Assembly: GCF_024346355.1 (NCBI RefSeq)
Contig: NZ_JAGQCU010000006.1
Location: 87,716-151,715 of the forward strand
Reading direction: 5' to 3'
Source of the DNA: Cyanobium sp. ATX 6A2
GTDB taxonomy: Bacteria > Cyanobacteriota > Cyanobacteriia > PCC-6307 > Cyanobiaceae
DNA: 64,000 bases
Part shown: positions 50,165 to 58,951 of the stretch, piece after piece
Position numbering within the stretch: position 1 is the stretch's first letter
Layout of the letters: each line of letters begins with the position of its first letter
Notes under the pieces: generated by a model
What the model was told of the DNA's origin: nothing
What the model saw: only the letters and a program-made list of their open reading frames with translations
The model's database searches: none
Program-made: the position numbers and the translations under genes

Positions 50165-52300
50165 ATGGAGAGCATCGATCTCACCCTCCAGCCAGCAGAC
50201 GCTGACGATCAGCTCACCGCCTTCCTGATCAGCCCCGCCGGCACCGCGGCCTTCGCTGTGCCGCTGCCCGCCCAGCTGGGCCAGCTCCACCAGGTGTGGC
50301 TGCGGCGCTTTCTCGCCCACCACGATTCTGGTGGCGACAAGATCCCTCCCGCCACGGTGCGCGAGTACGGCAACGGCCTGTGCTCTGCCATGGCCAGCTG
50401 GCTGCAGCAGCCCCAGTGGCAGCCACTGCGCACCGCCCTCGAGCAGCTCCCCGATCTGCCCCTGCGTCTGCGCTGCAGCGGCACGGCGCCGCTGATCGAG
50501 CGGCTGCCCTGGGAGGCCCTGCCCCTGGGTCGCCCGATCTGGCGCCTCGATGGCCCCCCTGCCGCAGCGGCCCCATCCGCTCCGCAGCGCACCATGCGCC
50601 GTCCCCGCCTGCTGCTGCTGGTGGGCGATGAACACGACCTCGACCTCAGCGCCGACATCGCCCAGCTGGAGCGGCTCAGCCGCCAGCGCCGCATCGAGCT
50701 GGTGAGCCTGCGCGGCCAGGCCTGCAGCCTCGCCGGCCTGCGCACGGCCCTGCATGACCCTCAGGGTTGGGACGTGCTGGTGTTCATCGGCCATTCCGCC
50801 GGTGACCCTCAGGGCGGCGGTCGCCTCCAGCTCGGCGATGCCAGCTGGCTCGGCGGCCATGCCCTGCAGAGCGAACTGCAGCAGGCCGGCAGTCATGGCC
50901 TTTCCCTGGTGCTGCTCAACAGCTGCGCCGGCTTGGATCTGGCCCGTTGCTGCACCTCAGCCGGCATCCCCTGGGCTCTCTGCTTCCGCGAGGCCGTTCC
51001 TACCCATGCCGCATCGCTGGCCTTCACGGCGCTGCTGGAGCAGCTGGAGCAGGGGATGGAATTCACCGCCGCCCTCGAGCAGGTGCGCCGCACACTGGCC
51101 GCCTCGGGCCCAGTGGGCAGTGAGCTCCTGCTCAGCGCCATGGGCGCCGCCAATGCCACCGAACTGGTGCTGCCCCTCAGCGCTCGCCAGCGCTTCTGGC
51201 TGCGCCTGGCGGCCAGCAAGCGCACCCAGGCCATCGCCGCTGCTGCCCTGGTGAGCCTTGGCGCGGTGGGGGAGCTGCTGCCCGGCAACCCGCTGAGCAC
51301 CTACCTGCTGGATCGCCGCCTCTATGTCCAGCGCCTCTGGCGGCAGGCCACCAGCCAGGGCAGCCCCACCGGGCCGCCCCTGGCGGTGCTGCTGCTCGAT
51401 GAACGCCGCGCCTATCCCGCCCTCGGCGTTACACCCACCCCCGGCCGTGTGGCGCGCGCGGCCCTGGCCGAGGTGCTGCGCCGCACATCCCCCACGGCCG
51501 TGCCGGTGGTGGGGCTGGATGTGGTCTTTGATGAGCAGGCGCCCAACACCGATCAGCTGGCAGATGTCATTCGCCAGCAGCAGCGCCAGCGCGTCGTTGG
51601 CGGCTGGTTCGGCGCCGACACCATCGCACCCAAACCAGGCTTCATCTCCAAGCCTCTGGGGGAGCTCAGCCAGGCCGGGCTGCTCGCCGGCAACCTGGCC
51701 GTCGGCACCACCGGAGCGGCCGGCCGCGACCGCCAGCCCATGCCCCTGCGCCTCACTGAGGCGATCACCGCCGACAACTTCGCCGCTGCCCTCACCACCC
51801 TCTCCAATCCCCGCCTGCCGCCAGAAGCGGTGATCGACTGGTCGATCGACTGGCTGCCCCTGATCACCCTCATCAACGTGGAGGATCTGCCGGCCCTCCA
51901 GGCCCAGGCCCTGGTGGTGGGCACCGATGGCCGCATCGACACCGATCAGGCCGACCTCTTCCAGGCACCGGGTGCCATTCGCCCCGACCTGCCCAGCTGG
52001 GGCGGTGCCGGTGATGTGCTCCCCGGTGCCCTGGTGCAGGCGGTGCTGGCCCAGAGCATGACCCTCGGCCACTGGCTCACACCCAGCCCCCTGCCCGCGG
52101 TCTCCGCCCTCAGCGCCGGCCTTGGGGTGCTGCTCGCCGCCGCCGTGCCCCGCCGGCGTCAACGCATCCCCTACCTGCTCACCACCGCTGCGCTCACCAT
52201 TCCCCTCTGCCTGCAGGTCGCCATCAGCCGCCGCATCCTGATCCCCATCGCCCTGCCCCTCACCGCCGCTGCCACCACTGCCCTGATCCGCCGTGACTGA
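50165..52300 (+). CDS. CHAT protease fused to a CHASE2 sensor and three membrane helices
   Basis: The 711-residue protein has a cytoplasmic CHAT domain with His in VLVFIGHSAGDP (about residue 209) and Cys in VLLNSCAGLDLA (about 254), a membrane helix (AIAAAALVSLGAVGELL), a periplasmic CHASE2 domain (LAVLLLDERRAYPALG; VPVVGLDVVFDEQAPNTDQL) and a C-terminal three-helix membrane block. CHASE2 is an extracellular sensor domain, so the protein could turn an outside signal into proteolysis. It follows DUF1822 by one base. Confidence 0.85.
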   Translation: MESIDLTLQPADADDQLTAFLISPAGTAAFAVPLPAQLGQLHQVWLRRFLAHHDSGGDKIPPATVREYGNGLCSAMASWLQQPQWQPLRTALEQLPDLPLRLRCSGTAPLIERLPWEALPLGRPIWRLDGPPAAAAPSAPQRTMRRPRLLLLVGDEHDLDLSADIAQLERLSRQRRIELVSLRGQACSLAGLRTALHDPQGWDVLVFIGHSAGDPQGGGRLQLGDASWLGGHALQSELQQAGSHGLSLVLLNSCAGLDLARCCTSAGIPWALCFREAVPTHAASLAFTALLEQLEQGMEFTAALEQVRRTLAASGPVGSELLLSAMGAANATELVLPLSARQRFWLRLAASKRTQAIAAAALVSLGAVGELLPGNPLSTYLLDRRLYVQRLWRQATSQGSPTGPPLAVLLLDERRAYPALGVTPTPGRVARAALAEVLRRTSPTAVPVVGLDVVFDEQAPNTDQLADVIRQQQRQRVVGGWFGADTIAPKPGFISKPLGELSQAGLLAGNLAVGTTGAAGRDRQPMPLRLTEAITADNFAAALTTLSNPRLPPEAVIDWSIDWLPLITLINVEDLPALQAQALVVGTDGRIDTDQADLFQAPGAIRPDLPSWGGAGDVLPGALVQAVLAQSMTLGHWLTPSPLPAVSALSAGLGVLLAAAVPRRRQRIPYLLTTAALTIPLCLQVAISRRILIPIALPLTAAATTALIRRD

Positions 52301-53000
52301 TCCCTCCCTCCGCCGCACCCTGCTCAAGCCATCGGCCCTTGCCGCCAGCACCGCCCTGGCGGCCCTGGTGGCCCTCACCCTCGCTGCCGCGCCACCTGAG
52401 GCCATGGCCCAGGGGCAGCGCACCCTGCTCCAGCAGCTGCGGGAACTGATCCGTCCCAATCCGCCCCAGGCCGTCGGCGGCAGCCGCGGGGGCGCTGCCC
52501 TCAGCGTCTGCCTGGTCACGCCGCTCTTCCAACAAGACCCTGGCGGCACTGCCACCGCTGAGGTGGCCCTGCCCCGGCCCACCCTGCTGGCCGCCCAGCC
52601 GCTCAACGAGCTGCGGCTGCTCAGAGATGGCCGCATCGTCTGGCAGCAGCTGGCCTCCTCCACCCAGGCGATCGAGGGGCCCATCCCCTGGCCCCTCGAC
52701 GACCCCCTCGCCCCTGGCGACACCCTGCTGCTGCGCCTGCGCCCCCGCGGTGCGGCCGGCAGCGACTTCGCCGACATCCAGCTCATCGCCGCCGGCGCCA
52801 GCGAGCAACAACGCGCCCAGGCCCTCCTCGCTGATTCCGCCGCTCGCCTGGCCGCCATCGAGGCCGAGGCCCGTGCCGGCCGAGCCGCCCTGGCCTCTGA
52901 ACTCCTCTTTGCTCACCTCGATCCCACGCCGCCCGCCATCAGCGAGCTGCGCGCGGCGCTGATCGCGCAGGGCTGCGGAATCACCCCAGCGGCGCCCTAA
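52293..53000 (+). CDS. DUF928-like secreted protein
   Basis: The 235-residue protein starts with GTG, overlaps the CHAT-CHASE2 gene by eight bases and has a signal peptide (ALAALVALTLAAAPPEAMAQG). A segment GGSRGGAALSVCLVTPLF, followed by PTLLAAQPLNELRLLRDGRIVWQ and DPLAPGDTLLLRLRP, fits DUF928. A periplasmic partner of the CHASE2 sensor is plausible. Promoter P6 lies in its last codons. Confidence 0.6.
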   Translation: MTDPSLRRTLLKPSALAASTALAALVALTLAAAPPEAMAQGQRTLLQQLRELIRPNPPQAVGGSRGGAALSVCLVTPLFQQDPGGTATAEVALPRPTLLAAQPLNELRLLRDGRIVWQQLASSTQAIEGPIPWPLDDPLAPGDTLLLRLRPRGAAGSDFADIQLIAAGASEQQRAQALLADSAARLAAIEAEARAGRAALASELLFAHLDPTPPAISELRAALIAQGCGITPAAP

Positions 53001-53006
53001 CGAAAG
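52977..53006 (+). promoter_or_regulatory. Regulon promoter P6 (before darT)
   Basis: GGAATCA, 14 bases, TAACGAAAG, then 24 bases to the darT ATG. It is embedded in the end of the DUF928 gene. Confidence 0.65.
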
Positions 53007-53030
53007 GACGACAGAGTTCCCGCTCTGTCG

Positions 53031-53645
53031 ATGATCCGCAAGCTCTTCCACCTCACCCACCTCCACAACGTTCCCGGTATCGCCCGGCGCGGGCTGCTCT
53101 GCCGCACCCGCATCCACAGCGAGGCCCTGCCCTACGTGGACCTCTCCGAGCCCACCTGTCAGGCCCGCCGCACCCACCGCCAGGTGGGCGAGCAGAGCGT
53201 GGACCTGCACCGCTACGTGCCGCTGTTCCTCAATCCACGCAACCCGATGCTGTTCCGGCTGCTGCGCAGCCTGCGCGAGAGCGGTCACGCCGGCGAGCTG
53301 GCGATCCTGGAGGTCAGTGGCGAGCCGGCCCAGTGGCACGCCAGCCTGGTGGCCGATGGCATCGCCTCCAGCGCCGACACCCAGCTCTTCCATGCCGATG
53401 ATCCCGCCGCTGATCAGGCCCTCGACTGGTGGTCGATCCGCTGCTCCTCCTGGGGTGATGCCCCGCGCGATGTGCGCCGCAAGACCATGGCCGAAGTGCT
53501 CGTGAACGGCACCCTCGCCCCACGGCACATCCGCAAGGTGTGGGTACAGCAGCCCTCCGCCCTCAAGACGCTGGTCGGCCGGCTCACACCCGCCGATCTG
53601 GCCCACTGCCAGGTGGATGAGCGCAACGATCTCTTCTACGCATGA
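53031..53645 (+). CDS. darT: DarT, DNA ADP-ribosyltransferase toxin
   Basis: The 204-residue protein has the DarT pattern: LFHLTHLHNVPGIARRGLLC (NAD site), VPLFLNPRNPMLFRLL, a WSIRCSSWGDAPRDVRRK segment and the catalytic Glu in TMAEVLVNGTLAPRHI. DarT modifies thymidine in single-stranded DNA and stops replication; DarTG pairs act in phage defence and stress. The darG gene overlaps it by four bases. Confidence 0.9.
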   Translation: MIRKLFHLTHLHNVPGIARRGLLCRTRIHSEALPYVDLSEPTCQARRTHRQVGEQSVDLHRYVPLFLNPRNPMLFRLLRSLRESGHAGELAILEVSGEPAQWHASLVADGIASSADTQLFHADDPAADQALDWWSIRCSSWGDAPRDVRRKTMAEVLVNGTLAPRHIRKVWVQQPSALKTLVGRLTPADLAHCQVDERNDLFYA

Positions 53646-54343
53646 TTCACCTCAGCGAGCAGAGCGTCTTCAACAGCCCGGCGGCGGTGATCACCAACAC
53701 CGTCAACTGCCAGGGGGTGATGGGCGCCGGCCTGGCGCTGGAGATGGCCCTGCGCCACCCCGATCTTGAGGCCTACTACCAGCTGCGCTGCCAGGCCGGC
53801 GCGGTGCAGCTCGGCCGCCCGTACCTGTTCCCGGTGTCGGGGTGCCCCTACCGGGCGGTGCTCAACTTTCCCACCAAGCAGCACTGGCGCTTCCCCTCCC
53901 GTCTGGCCTGGATCGAGCAGGGCCTGGCCTACGTGGCTTCGCACTACAACCAGGCCACACCAGCGATCACCTCCCTGGCCCTGCCGCGGCTGGGCTGTGA
54001 CAAGGGCGGCCTGGAGTGGCAGCAGGTGCAGCCCCTGATCGAGAAACACCTGGCAGACATCCCCGATCTCACCGTCTACCTCTGCGCCGACACCGCCCCC
54101 GCCAGTGGCACCGAGGCGGTGATGCTCAACGCCTTCGCCCGCGATCAGCAGGCCCAGGAGCTGCCGCCGTTCCTCAAGGGCAAGGCCCGCCAGGCCCTCC
54201 AATCCGCATCCCCACCCCCACGCTTTCGCCAGCTGGCCGCCATCAGCGGCGTGGGCAAGGCGAGCTATGCGCGCCTGTTTCAGCACTACTACCGCCTTGG
54301 GGAGAGCGCCCAGCTCAGCCTGCTGACGCTCGGCGACGGTTGA
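53642..54343 (+). CDS. darG: DarG, macro-domain antitoxin
   Basis: The 233-residue protein has a macro domain with VITNTVNCQGVMGAGLALEM (ribose-binding loop) and SLALPRLGCDKGGLEW, followed by a short C-terminal domain (residues about 155-233) shorter than in the best-known DarG proteins. It would remove ADP-ribose from DNA and bind the toxin. It starts inside the darT stop region. Confidence 0.88.
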   Translation: MIHLSEQSVFNSPAAVITNTVNCQGVMGAGLALEMALRHPDLEAYYQLRCQAGAVQLGRPYLFPVSGCPYRAVLNFPTKQHWRFPSRLAWIEQGLAYVASHYNQATPAITSLALPRLGCDKGGLEWQQVQPLIEKHLADIPDLTVYLCADTAPASGTEAVMLNAFARDQQAQELPPFLKGKARQALQSASPPPRFRQLAAISGVGKASYARLFQHYYRLGESAQLSLLTLGDG

Positions 54344-54481
54344 GCAGACTCGTCGAGTATGAAATGGATGAGCAATCCCTGTGCTTCTGCGACCCTTAGC
54401 TACACGGGACTGGCATGACCGTGTGTAAACAGTGGATGGCGATTGCCAGCGCACTTGCCAGATTGAGAGAAAGATCCCTTT

Positions 54482-55210
54482 GTGGACCGAAATCCTTTCG
54501 TGGGCAGATCAGATATGGCACTTATTGACGGTTCATCCCTGCCCTTCGGGTTCACCGTTGGTGTTCGCACCAACGCCCCGCTTGTCCGCGTTGAGGATGC
54601 ACGGCTGGGCAAGCGCCGGATCTATGTCCGCGGCACCACAAAAATCGAGGGCAAGACCTACAGGGCTGACTTTTATTACTACGGCAACTTCCAGTACTCA
54701 CGTGACAGCGTGACCGGAACCGTCCGGAGGTGGGCGATGTTCCCAGATCTAGGGGGCGCGTTCCGGGTCAGTGACATCCAGCTAAACGTCAAGGACCTGG
54801 TCAAAAAGACCCCCTGGGAGATTGAGCGGCAGATTCTGCGCGGTGGCGACAAGATCATCGGCAGCAACTTTGACGATGTGCTCAAAGGCCGCGAGGGCAA
54901 TGATGTGCTCATCGGCCGTGGTGGCGTCAACCGCCTCACCGGTGGAGGCGGCAAGGACACCTTTGTTCTCTCCATGCGAGGGCGCCAGATCGTCACCGAT
55001 TTCAACGTGAAAGAGGATCGCATTCGCCTGCCTGGTCCTACGTCTGCCTACGACCGCTATGAATGGTTCAGCCAGGGCGGCAGGAGCTTGGTCACCCGCG
55101 ATGATCGGGTGCTGGGCGAGTTCCTCGGTGCTCCCAACCTCAACAACGCCACCTTCGTGTTAAGTCCACTGGCGGGCTATCAGGGGGCTGAGGGATTGAG
55201 CGCTCTGTAG
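54482..55210 (+). CDS. RTX-type calcium-binding repeat protein
   Basis: The 242-residue protein (GTG start; ATG 54515 is possible) ends with RTX nonapeptides (LKGREGNDVLIGRGGVNRL, TGGGGKDTFVL) and VTDFNVKEDRIRLPG, as in secreted type I substrates. The N-terminal part (ADFYYYGNFQYSRDSVTGTV) is not recognised. No secretion genes are next to it. No regulon promoter precedes it. Confidence 0.75.
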   Translation: MDRNPFVGRSDMALIDGSSLPFGFTVGVRTNAPLVRVEDARLGKRRIYVRGTTKIEGKTYRADFYYYGNFQYSRDSVTGTVRRWAMFPDLGGAFRVSDIQLNVKDLVKKTPWEIERQILRGGDKIIGSNFDDVLKGREGNDVLIGRGGVNRLTGGGGKDTFVLSMRGRQIVTDFNVKEDRIRLPGPTSAYDRYEWFSQGGRSLVTRDDRVLGEFLGAPNLNNATFVLSPLAGYQGAEGLSAL

Positions 55211-55237
55211 CTCAGCCCCCCTCCCCGCAGCCGGATG

Positions 55238-55267
55238 CGAATCAGCGCATGGGGCCCGGAACGACAG
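55238..55267 (+). promoter_or_regulatory. Regulon promoter P7
   Basis: CGAATCA, 14 bases, GAACGACAG, then 25 bases to ATG 55293. Confidence 0.65.
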
Positions 55268-55292
55268 GTTGTCGTCCTTCCGCAGGCCACCC

Positions 55293-55651
55293 ATGAGCCA
55301 GCAACGCCTTCATCTCCTCGCCGCCCGCGATCCGTTCCTCCAGCACACCCCTGAGGTGCTGCTGCTCGGCACCAGGGACGACCCCACCCATGCCCAGCGC
55401 CGCTGCCAGCAGCGCGGCATTTCGATCACCAAGATCCGCATCGCCCTGGCCTACGGCCGCCACGAGATTCACCACCAGCTCGAGCGCTGGACCCTGCTCT
55501 CGCGCCAGCTTCGCCGCTCCCCCTACGCCCGCTTTGCTGGCGAGCTCAACGGCCTGCACTCGTCGGCCGTCGGCTGATCCATCCCGCTGACGGCAACGCG
55601 GTGGTGCAGCTCAAGACCTGCAAGTGGAACTTCCGTCTCCGCCGCCACTGA
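55293..55651 (+). pseudogene. DUF4258-like gene with a frameshift
   Basis: The first frame (94 residues; RRCQQRGISITKIRIALAYG as in DUF4258/BrnT-like toxins) stops at 55577. The -1 frame from about 55559 continues LVGRRLIHPADGNAVVQLK-TCKWNFRLRRH to 55651, which is the expected end of the domain. One missing base near 55557 would restore it. The cause may be mutation or a base-calling error. Confidence 0.55.
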
Positions 55652-55695
55652 GCGGCGAGCCCCACGCCACCGCCTGCACCACCGCTTGCCCCGTC

Positions 55696-56268
55696 ATGTT
55701 GCTGTTCTTCGATACGGAAACCTCCGGCCTGCCCCGCTCCCACCACGCGCCGATCACCGATCTGGACAACTGGCCTCGCGTCGTCCAGATCGCCTGGCTG
55801 CTCACCGACCCCAAAGGCCGGCCGGTTCAGGCCGTTGAGGCGATCATCCGCCCGGAGGGTTTCGTGATCCCCGCCGGTGCCGCCCGCGTCCACCGCATCA
55901 CCACAGAGCGCGCCACCCGTGAGGGCCAGCCCCTGCCCCAGGTACTGCAGCGCTTCCTGGCCGACCTGCGCCACGCCGACACCCTCATCGCCCACAACAT
56001 CGCCTTCGATGAAAAGGTGCTGGGCGCCGAACTGCTGCGCTGCCAGCTGCCCAATCCGCTCCCCAGCCTGCCGCGTCTCTGCACCATGGCCGCCTCCACC
56101 GAGCTGTGCCAACTGCCCGGTCCCTACGGCTACAAGTGGCCCAAGCTCGATGAGCTGCACCGCCATCTCTTTGCTCGCGGGATGGGCGCGGCCCACAACG
56201 CCCTGGTGGATGTGGAGGCCACCGCCCGCTGCTTCTTTGAGCTGCAGCGCCGGGGTGTGATCGCCTGA
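55696..56268 (+). CDS. DEDDh 3'-5' exonuclease (DnaQ-like)
   Basis: The protein of about 190 residues starts MLLFFDTETSGLP at 55696 (the longer frame overlaps the previous gene). It has Exo I FDTETSGL, RVHRITTERA, Exo II LIAHNIAFDEKVL and Exo III HNALVDVEATARC, with all four acidic residues and the His. It is a stand-alone proofreading-type nuclease. No regulon promoter is directly before it; it may read through from P7. Confidence 0.88.
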   Translation: MLLFFDTETSGLPRSHHAPITDLDNWPRVVQIAWLLTDPKGRPVQAVEAIIRPEGFVIPAGAARVHRITTERATREGQPLPQVLQRFLADLRHADTLIAHNIAFDEKVLGAELLRCQLPNPLPSLPRLCTMAASTELCQLPGPYGYKWPKLDELHRHLFARGMGAAHNALVDVEATARCFFELQRRGVIA

Positions 56269-56281
56269 TTGACCTGCCGGC

Positions 56282-56311
56282 CGAATCACCGCCACGCACC
56301 TGGAACGAGAG
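56282..56311 (+). promoter_or_regulatory. Regulon promoter P5
   Basis: CGAATCA, 14 bases, GAACGAGAG, then 23 bases to ATG 56335. Confidence 0.7.
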
Positions 56312-56334
56312 GAGTCCACCCCCCTCGCTCCGCC

Positions 56335-58035
56335 ATGGCCACCTACCGCTACAGCCGCCCCGAGCCCGACGCCGCCAGTTCCAGCGCACACCAGGTCACG
56401 GACGCCAGCTCCGGCCAGCCCCCCAGCATCACCTCAGCTACCGAGGTCATCGGCGATGACACCGCCGCCCCCGATGTCGCCCCCATGCCGGTCGCCACCG
56501 GCTCCGCCATGGCCTTCCTGCGCTGGCTGGAGAGCGCCGGCAATGCCCGCTCGCTGCGCATTGAGGCCGGCCAGCATCTCTTCAATCAACCGACCACACC
56601 CCAGCCCCACATCCACCTGCTGCGCCGCGCCGTTGCTCTTTCGGGCCTGTGGGTGTTCGCCGATGAACTCCACGGTCACCAGGCGGTCTCGCAAGACCTG
56701 CGCCAGCGCTCGATCGCCGCCTCCGTTCTGCTTTCGGGGAGTTCGCTGATCGACTACATCAGCTCCCTGGGCCTGTTCAGCTTCATCTTTCGCCTCGCCC
56801 CAGCTGGGCCCTTCCCCTACACCCTGGGGCTCTCCACCCTGCTGCTGCTGTTCGGCAACTGGAGCGGCCGGGCGATGGTCGATCGCCACAAGGGCCAGGC
56901 GATCCCCAACATCTCCCTGGGGATCTTCATCGCCCTCTCGATCTTCCAGTCCGTCACCGCCGGCATCGGTGTGTTCCTGTTCAACGGCCAGGCGCGGGTG
57001 GTGGAGGCCCGCGCCGAGGTGCTGATCGAGGACGACCTCAGCGAGCGGCGCAAACGCATCGAGGGCCTGCTCGATCCCGCCAATCCCGCCATCGCCAACG
57101 ACCAGGAGGCCTGCAACGCCAACCGCCTCCAGCTCAGCCAGATCGGCGCCAACAACGCCGCCTACCAGCAGCTCTCGGTGGAGACCTTCGGGCGCTGGGA
57201 CGACCGCCGGGTGCCCCCCTCCAACCGCCCCCGCTGGGAACTGGCGAACTGGCCCCTGGCCCAGTGGCCCCTCTGCCCCCGCGTTGAGCAGCAGCGCGCT
57301 GCCCTGCAGCAGCAGGCCGAACAGCAACGCGCCGAACTGGCGCTGCTTGAGGCCCAGGTGCAGCAGGCCCCCAGCCGCGCCGAGTTCCTGGCGGCCAACC
57401 GGCCCCAGGTGTTCGAGCAGGTGTTCCTGCGCAGCGACGACGGCCGCATCGAGCTCAAGGACGGTGTTCAGGCCTTCGGGGCGGCGTGGGAGTTCTTCTG
57501 GAACCCGCCGGCCCAGCACCGCAGTGATCTGATCCTCAGCTGGGTGTACATGGGCGTGTCGATCATCACCTCCGCCGGTGCCATCGCCCTGCTGCACTGG
57601 CAGTCGCGGGCCGACAACACCCGCATGTCGTTTGCCGTGCCCTGCGGCCAGTACCGCTTCAAGTTGCTCAGCGAACTGCGCGACCGGCTGCCCGTTGAGG
57701 TGCAGCAGTTCTTCCTCGAGCGGCAGCGCCAGCGCCTCGAGCAGCGCATCCCGCCCGCCAGTGGGGTGGCGATCGAGGACATCTCCAACCTCAACCCCGA
57801 CTTCCAGACCCTCGCCTACTTGATGCAGCGCGGCGATGAAACCACTCAGCAGGAGGCCCAGCGCCAGTACTGGCAGCACCTGATCAACCTCTACATCAAC
57901 GACACCAGTGACAGTGGCGACATCGATTACGACTACCTCTACAACAACGTGATCGGCTTCTGGCGCAACCTCAAATCCGCCAGCAACGTCCAGGCCGCAC
58001 CCGCCCGCTTCATCGATCCGCCTGCAGGGCGCTGA
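56335..58035 (+). CDS. Large membrane protein of the regulon
   Basis: The 566-residue protein has a hydrophilic N-terminus, three or four membrane helices (LIDYISSLGLFSFIFRL; FPYTLGLSTLLLLFGNW; ISLGIFIALSIFQSVTAGIGVFLF), a coiled-coil part rich in Gln (RAALQQQAEQQRAELALLEA) that is probably periplasmic, a further helix (LSWVYMGVSIITSAGAIALL) and a cytoplasmic tail. No family is recognised. It is preceded by promoter P5 at the usual distance. Confidence 0.7.
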   Translation: MATYRYSRPEPDAASSSAHQVTDASSGQPPSITSATEVIGDDTAAPDVAPMPVATGSAMAFLRWLESAGNARSLRIEAGQHLFNQPTTPQPHIHLLRRAVALSGLWVFADELHGHQAVSQDLRQRSIAASVLLSGSSLIDYISSLGLFSFIFRLAPAGPFPYTLGLSTLLLLFGNWSGRAMVDRHKGQAIPNISLGIFIALSIFQSVTAGIGVFLFNGQARVVEARAEVLIEDDLSERRKRIEGLLDPANPAIANDQEACNANRLQLSQIGANNAAYQQLSVETFGRWDDRRVPPSNRPRWELANWPLAQWPLCPRVEQQRAALQQQAEQQRAELALLEAQVQQAPSRAEFLAANRPQVFEQVFLRSDDGRIELKDGVQAFGAAWEFFWNPPAQHRSDLILSWVYMGVSIITSAGAIALLHWQSRADNTRMSFAVPCGQYRFKLLSELRDRLPVEVQQFFLERQRQRLEQRIPPASGVAIEDISNLNPDFQTLAYLMQRGDETTQQEAQRQYWQHLINLYINDTSDSGDIDYDYLYNNVIGFWRNLKSASNVQAAPARFIDPPAGR

Positions 58036-58084
58036 CCCTCCACAGCCATCTCCACCCGCCGCAACTCCTCAGCGCCCCAATCCC

Positions 58085-58921
58085 TTGACCACACCACCGC
58101 TCCAGCAGCGCCTGCTCGCCAACCTCCACGAGCTCGCCCGGCCCCGCCACGCCCAGTGGGACCCGCTCGGCCTGATGAGCGTGCGCGCCTTCATCCATGA
58201 GCAGCTCGCCGCCCTGGGCCCGGTGGAGGAGCACCACTTCAACGAGGGCCGTGAGGCCGGCTCCAACCTGATCTTCAGGCTCCCCGGCCAGAACCCCAGG
58301 CTCGAGCCGCTGCTGATCGGCGCCCACTACGACGGGCCCCTGCACTCCATCGGCGCCGATGACAACGCCACCGGTGTGGCCGCCCTGCTGGAGCTCGCCC
58401 GGCGCTGGAGCGCTACTCCGCCCCGGCGGCCGGTGTGGCTGGTGGCCTTTGATCAGGAGGAGTGGGGGATGCTCGGCAGCAAGGCCCTGGCCACAGAGCT
58501 CCACCAGGGGGGCCAGCAGCTGCGGCTGATGGTGAGCCTGGAGATGCTCGGTTACACCAGCCCCACCCAGGACTACCCGCTGCCGGCGATGCGGCAGATC
58601 TACGGCGAGGTGGGTGACTTCATCGCCGTGGTGGGCAACGCCGGTGCTGCCCTCACCCTGCCGAAGCTGGCGCGGGGCCTGGGCGCTCACGTCAAAACCA
58701 AGGTGCTGCCGGTGCCCAACGGCGGTCGCGCCATCCCCGATGTGCGGCTGTCGGATCACAGCCCCTTCTGGGATGCGGGCTACGACGCGGTGATGGTCAC
58801 CGACACCTCCTTCCTACGCAATCCCCACTACCACCAGATGAGTGACACGATCGACACGCTCGATCTGCCCTTTCTGGCGGCTGTCACCGAGGGGCTCGAT
58901 GCAGCTTTGAGCAGGCTTTGA
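58085..58921 (+). CDS. M28-family zinc aminopeptidase-like protein
   Basis: The 278-residue protein has the M28 metal ligands in order: LLIGAHYDGPLHSIGADDNA (His, Asp), LVAFDQEEWGMLGS (Glu pair), VSLEMLGY and a late RLSDHSPFWDAGYDAVMVTD with His following in NPHYHQMSD. No signal peptide is visible. It starts with TTG, 49 bases after the membrane-protein gene. Confidence 0.85.
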   Translation: MTTPPLQQRLLANLHELARPRHAQWDPLGLMSVRAFIHEQLAALGPVEEHHFNEGREAGSNLIFRLPGQNPRLEPLLIGAHYDGPLHSIGADDNATGVAALLELARRWSATPPRRPVWLVAFDQEEWGMLGSKALATELHQGGQQLRLMVSLEMLGYTSPTQDYPLPAMRQIYGEVGDFIAVVGNAGAALTLPKLARGLGAHVKTKVLPVPNGGRAIPDVRLSDHSPFWDAGYDAVMVTDTSFLRNPHYHQMSDTIDTLDLPFLAAVTEGLDAALSRL

Positions 58922-58951
58922 GGCAAGAGGGCATCGAGCCACCACCCGAGT

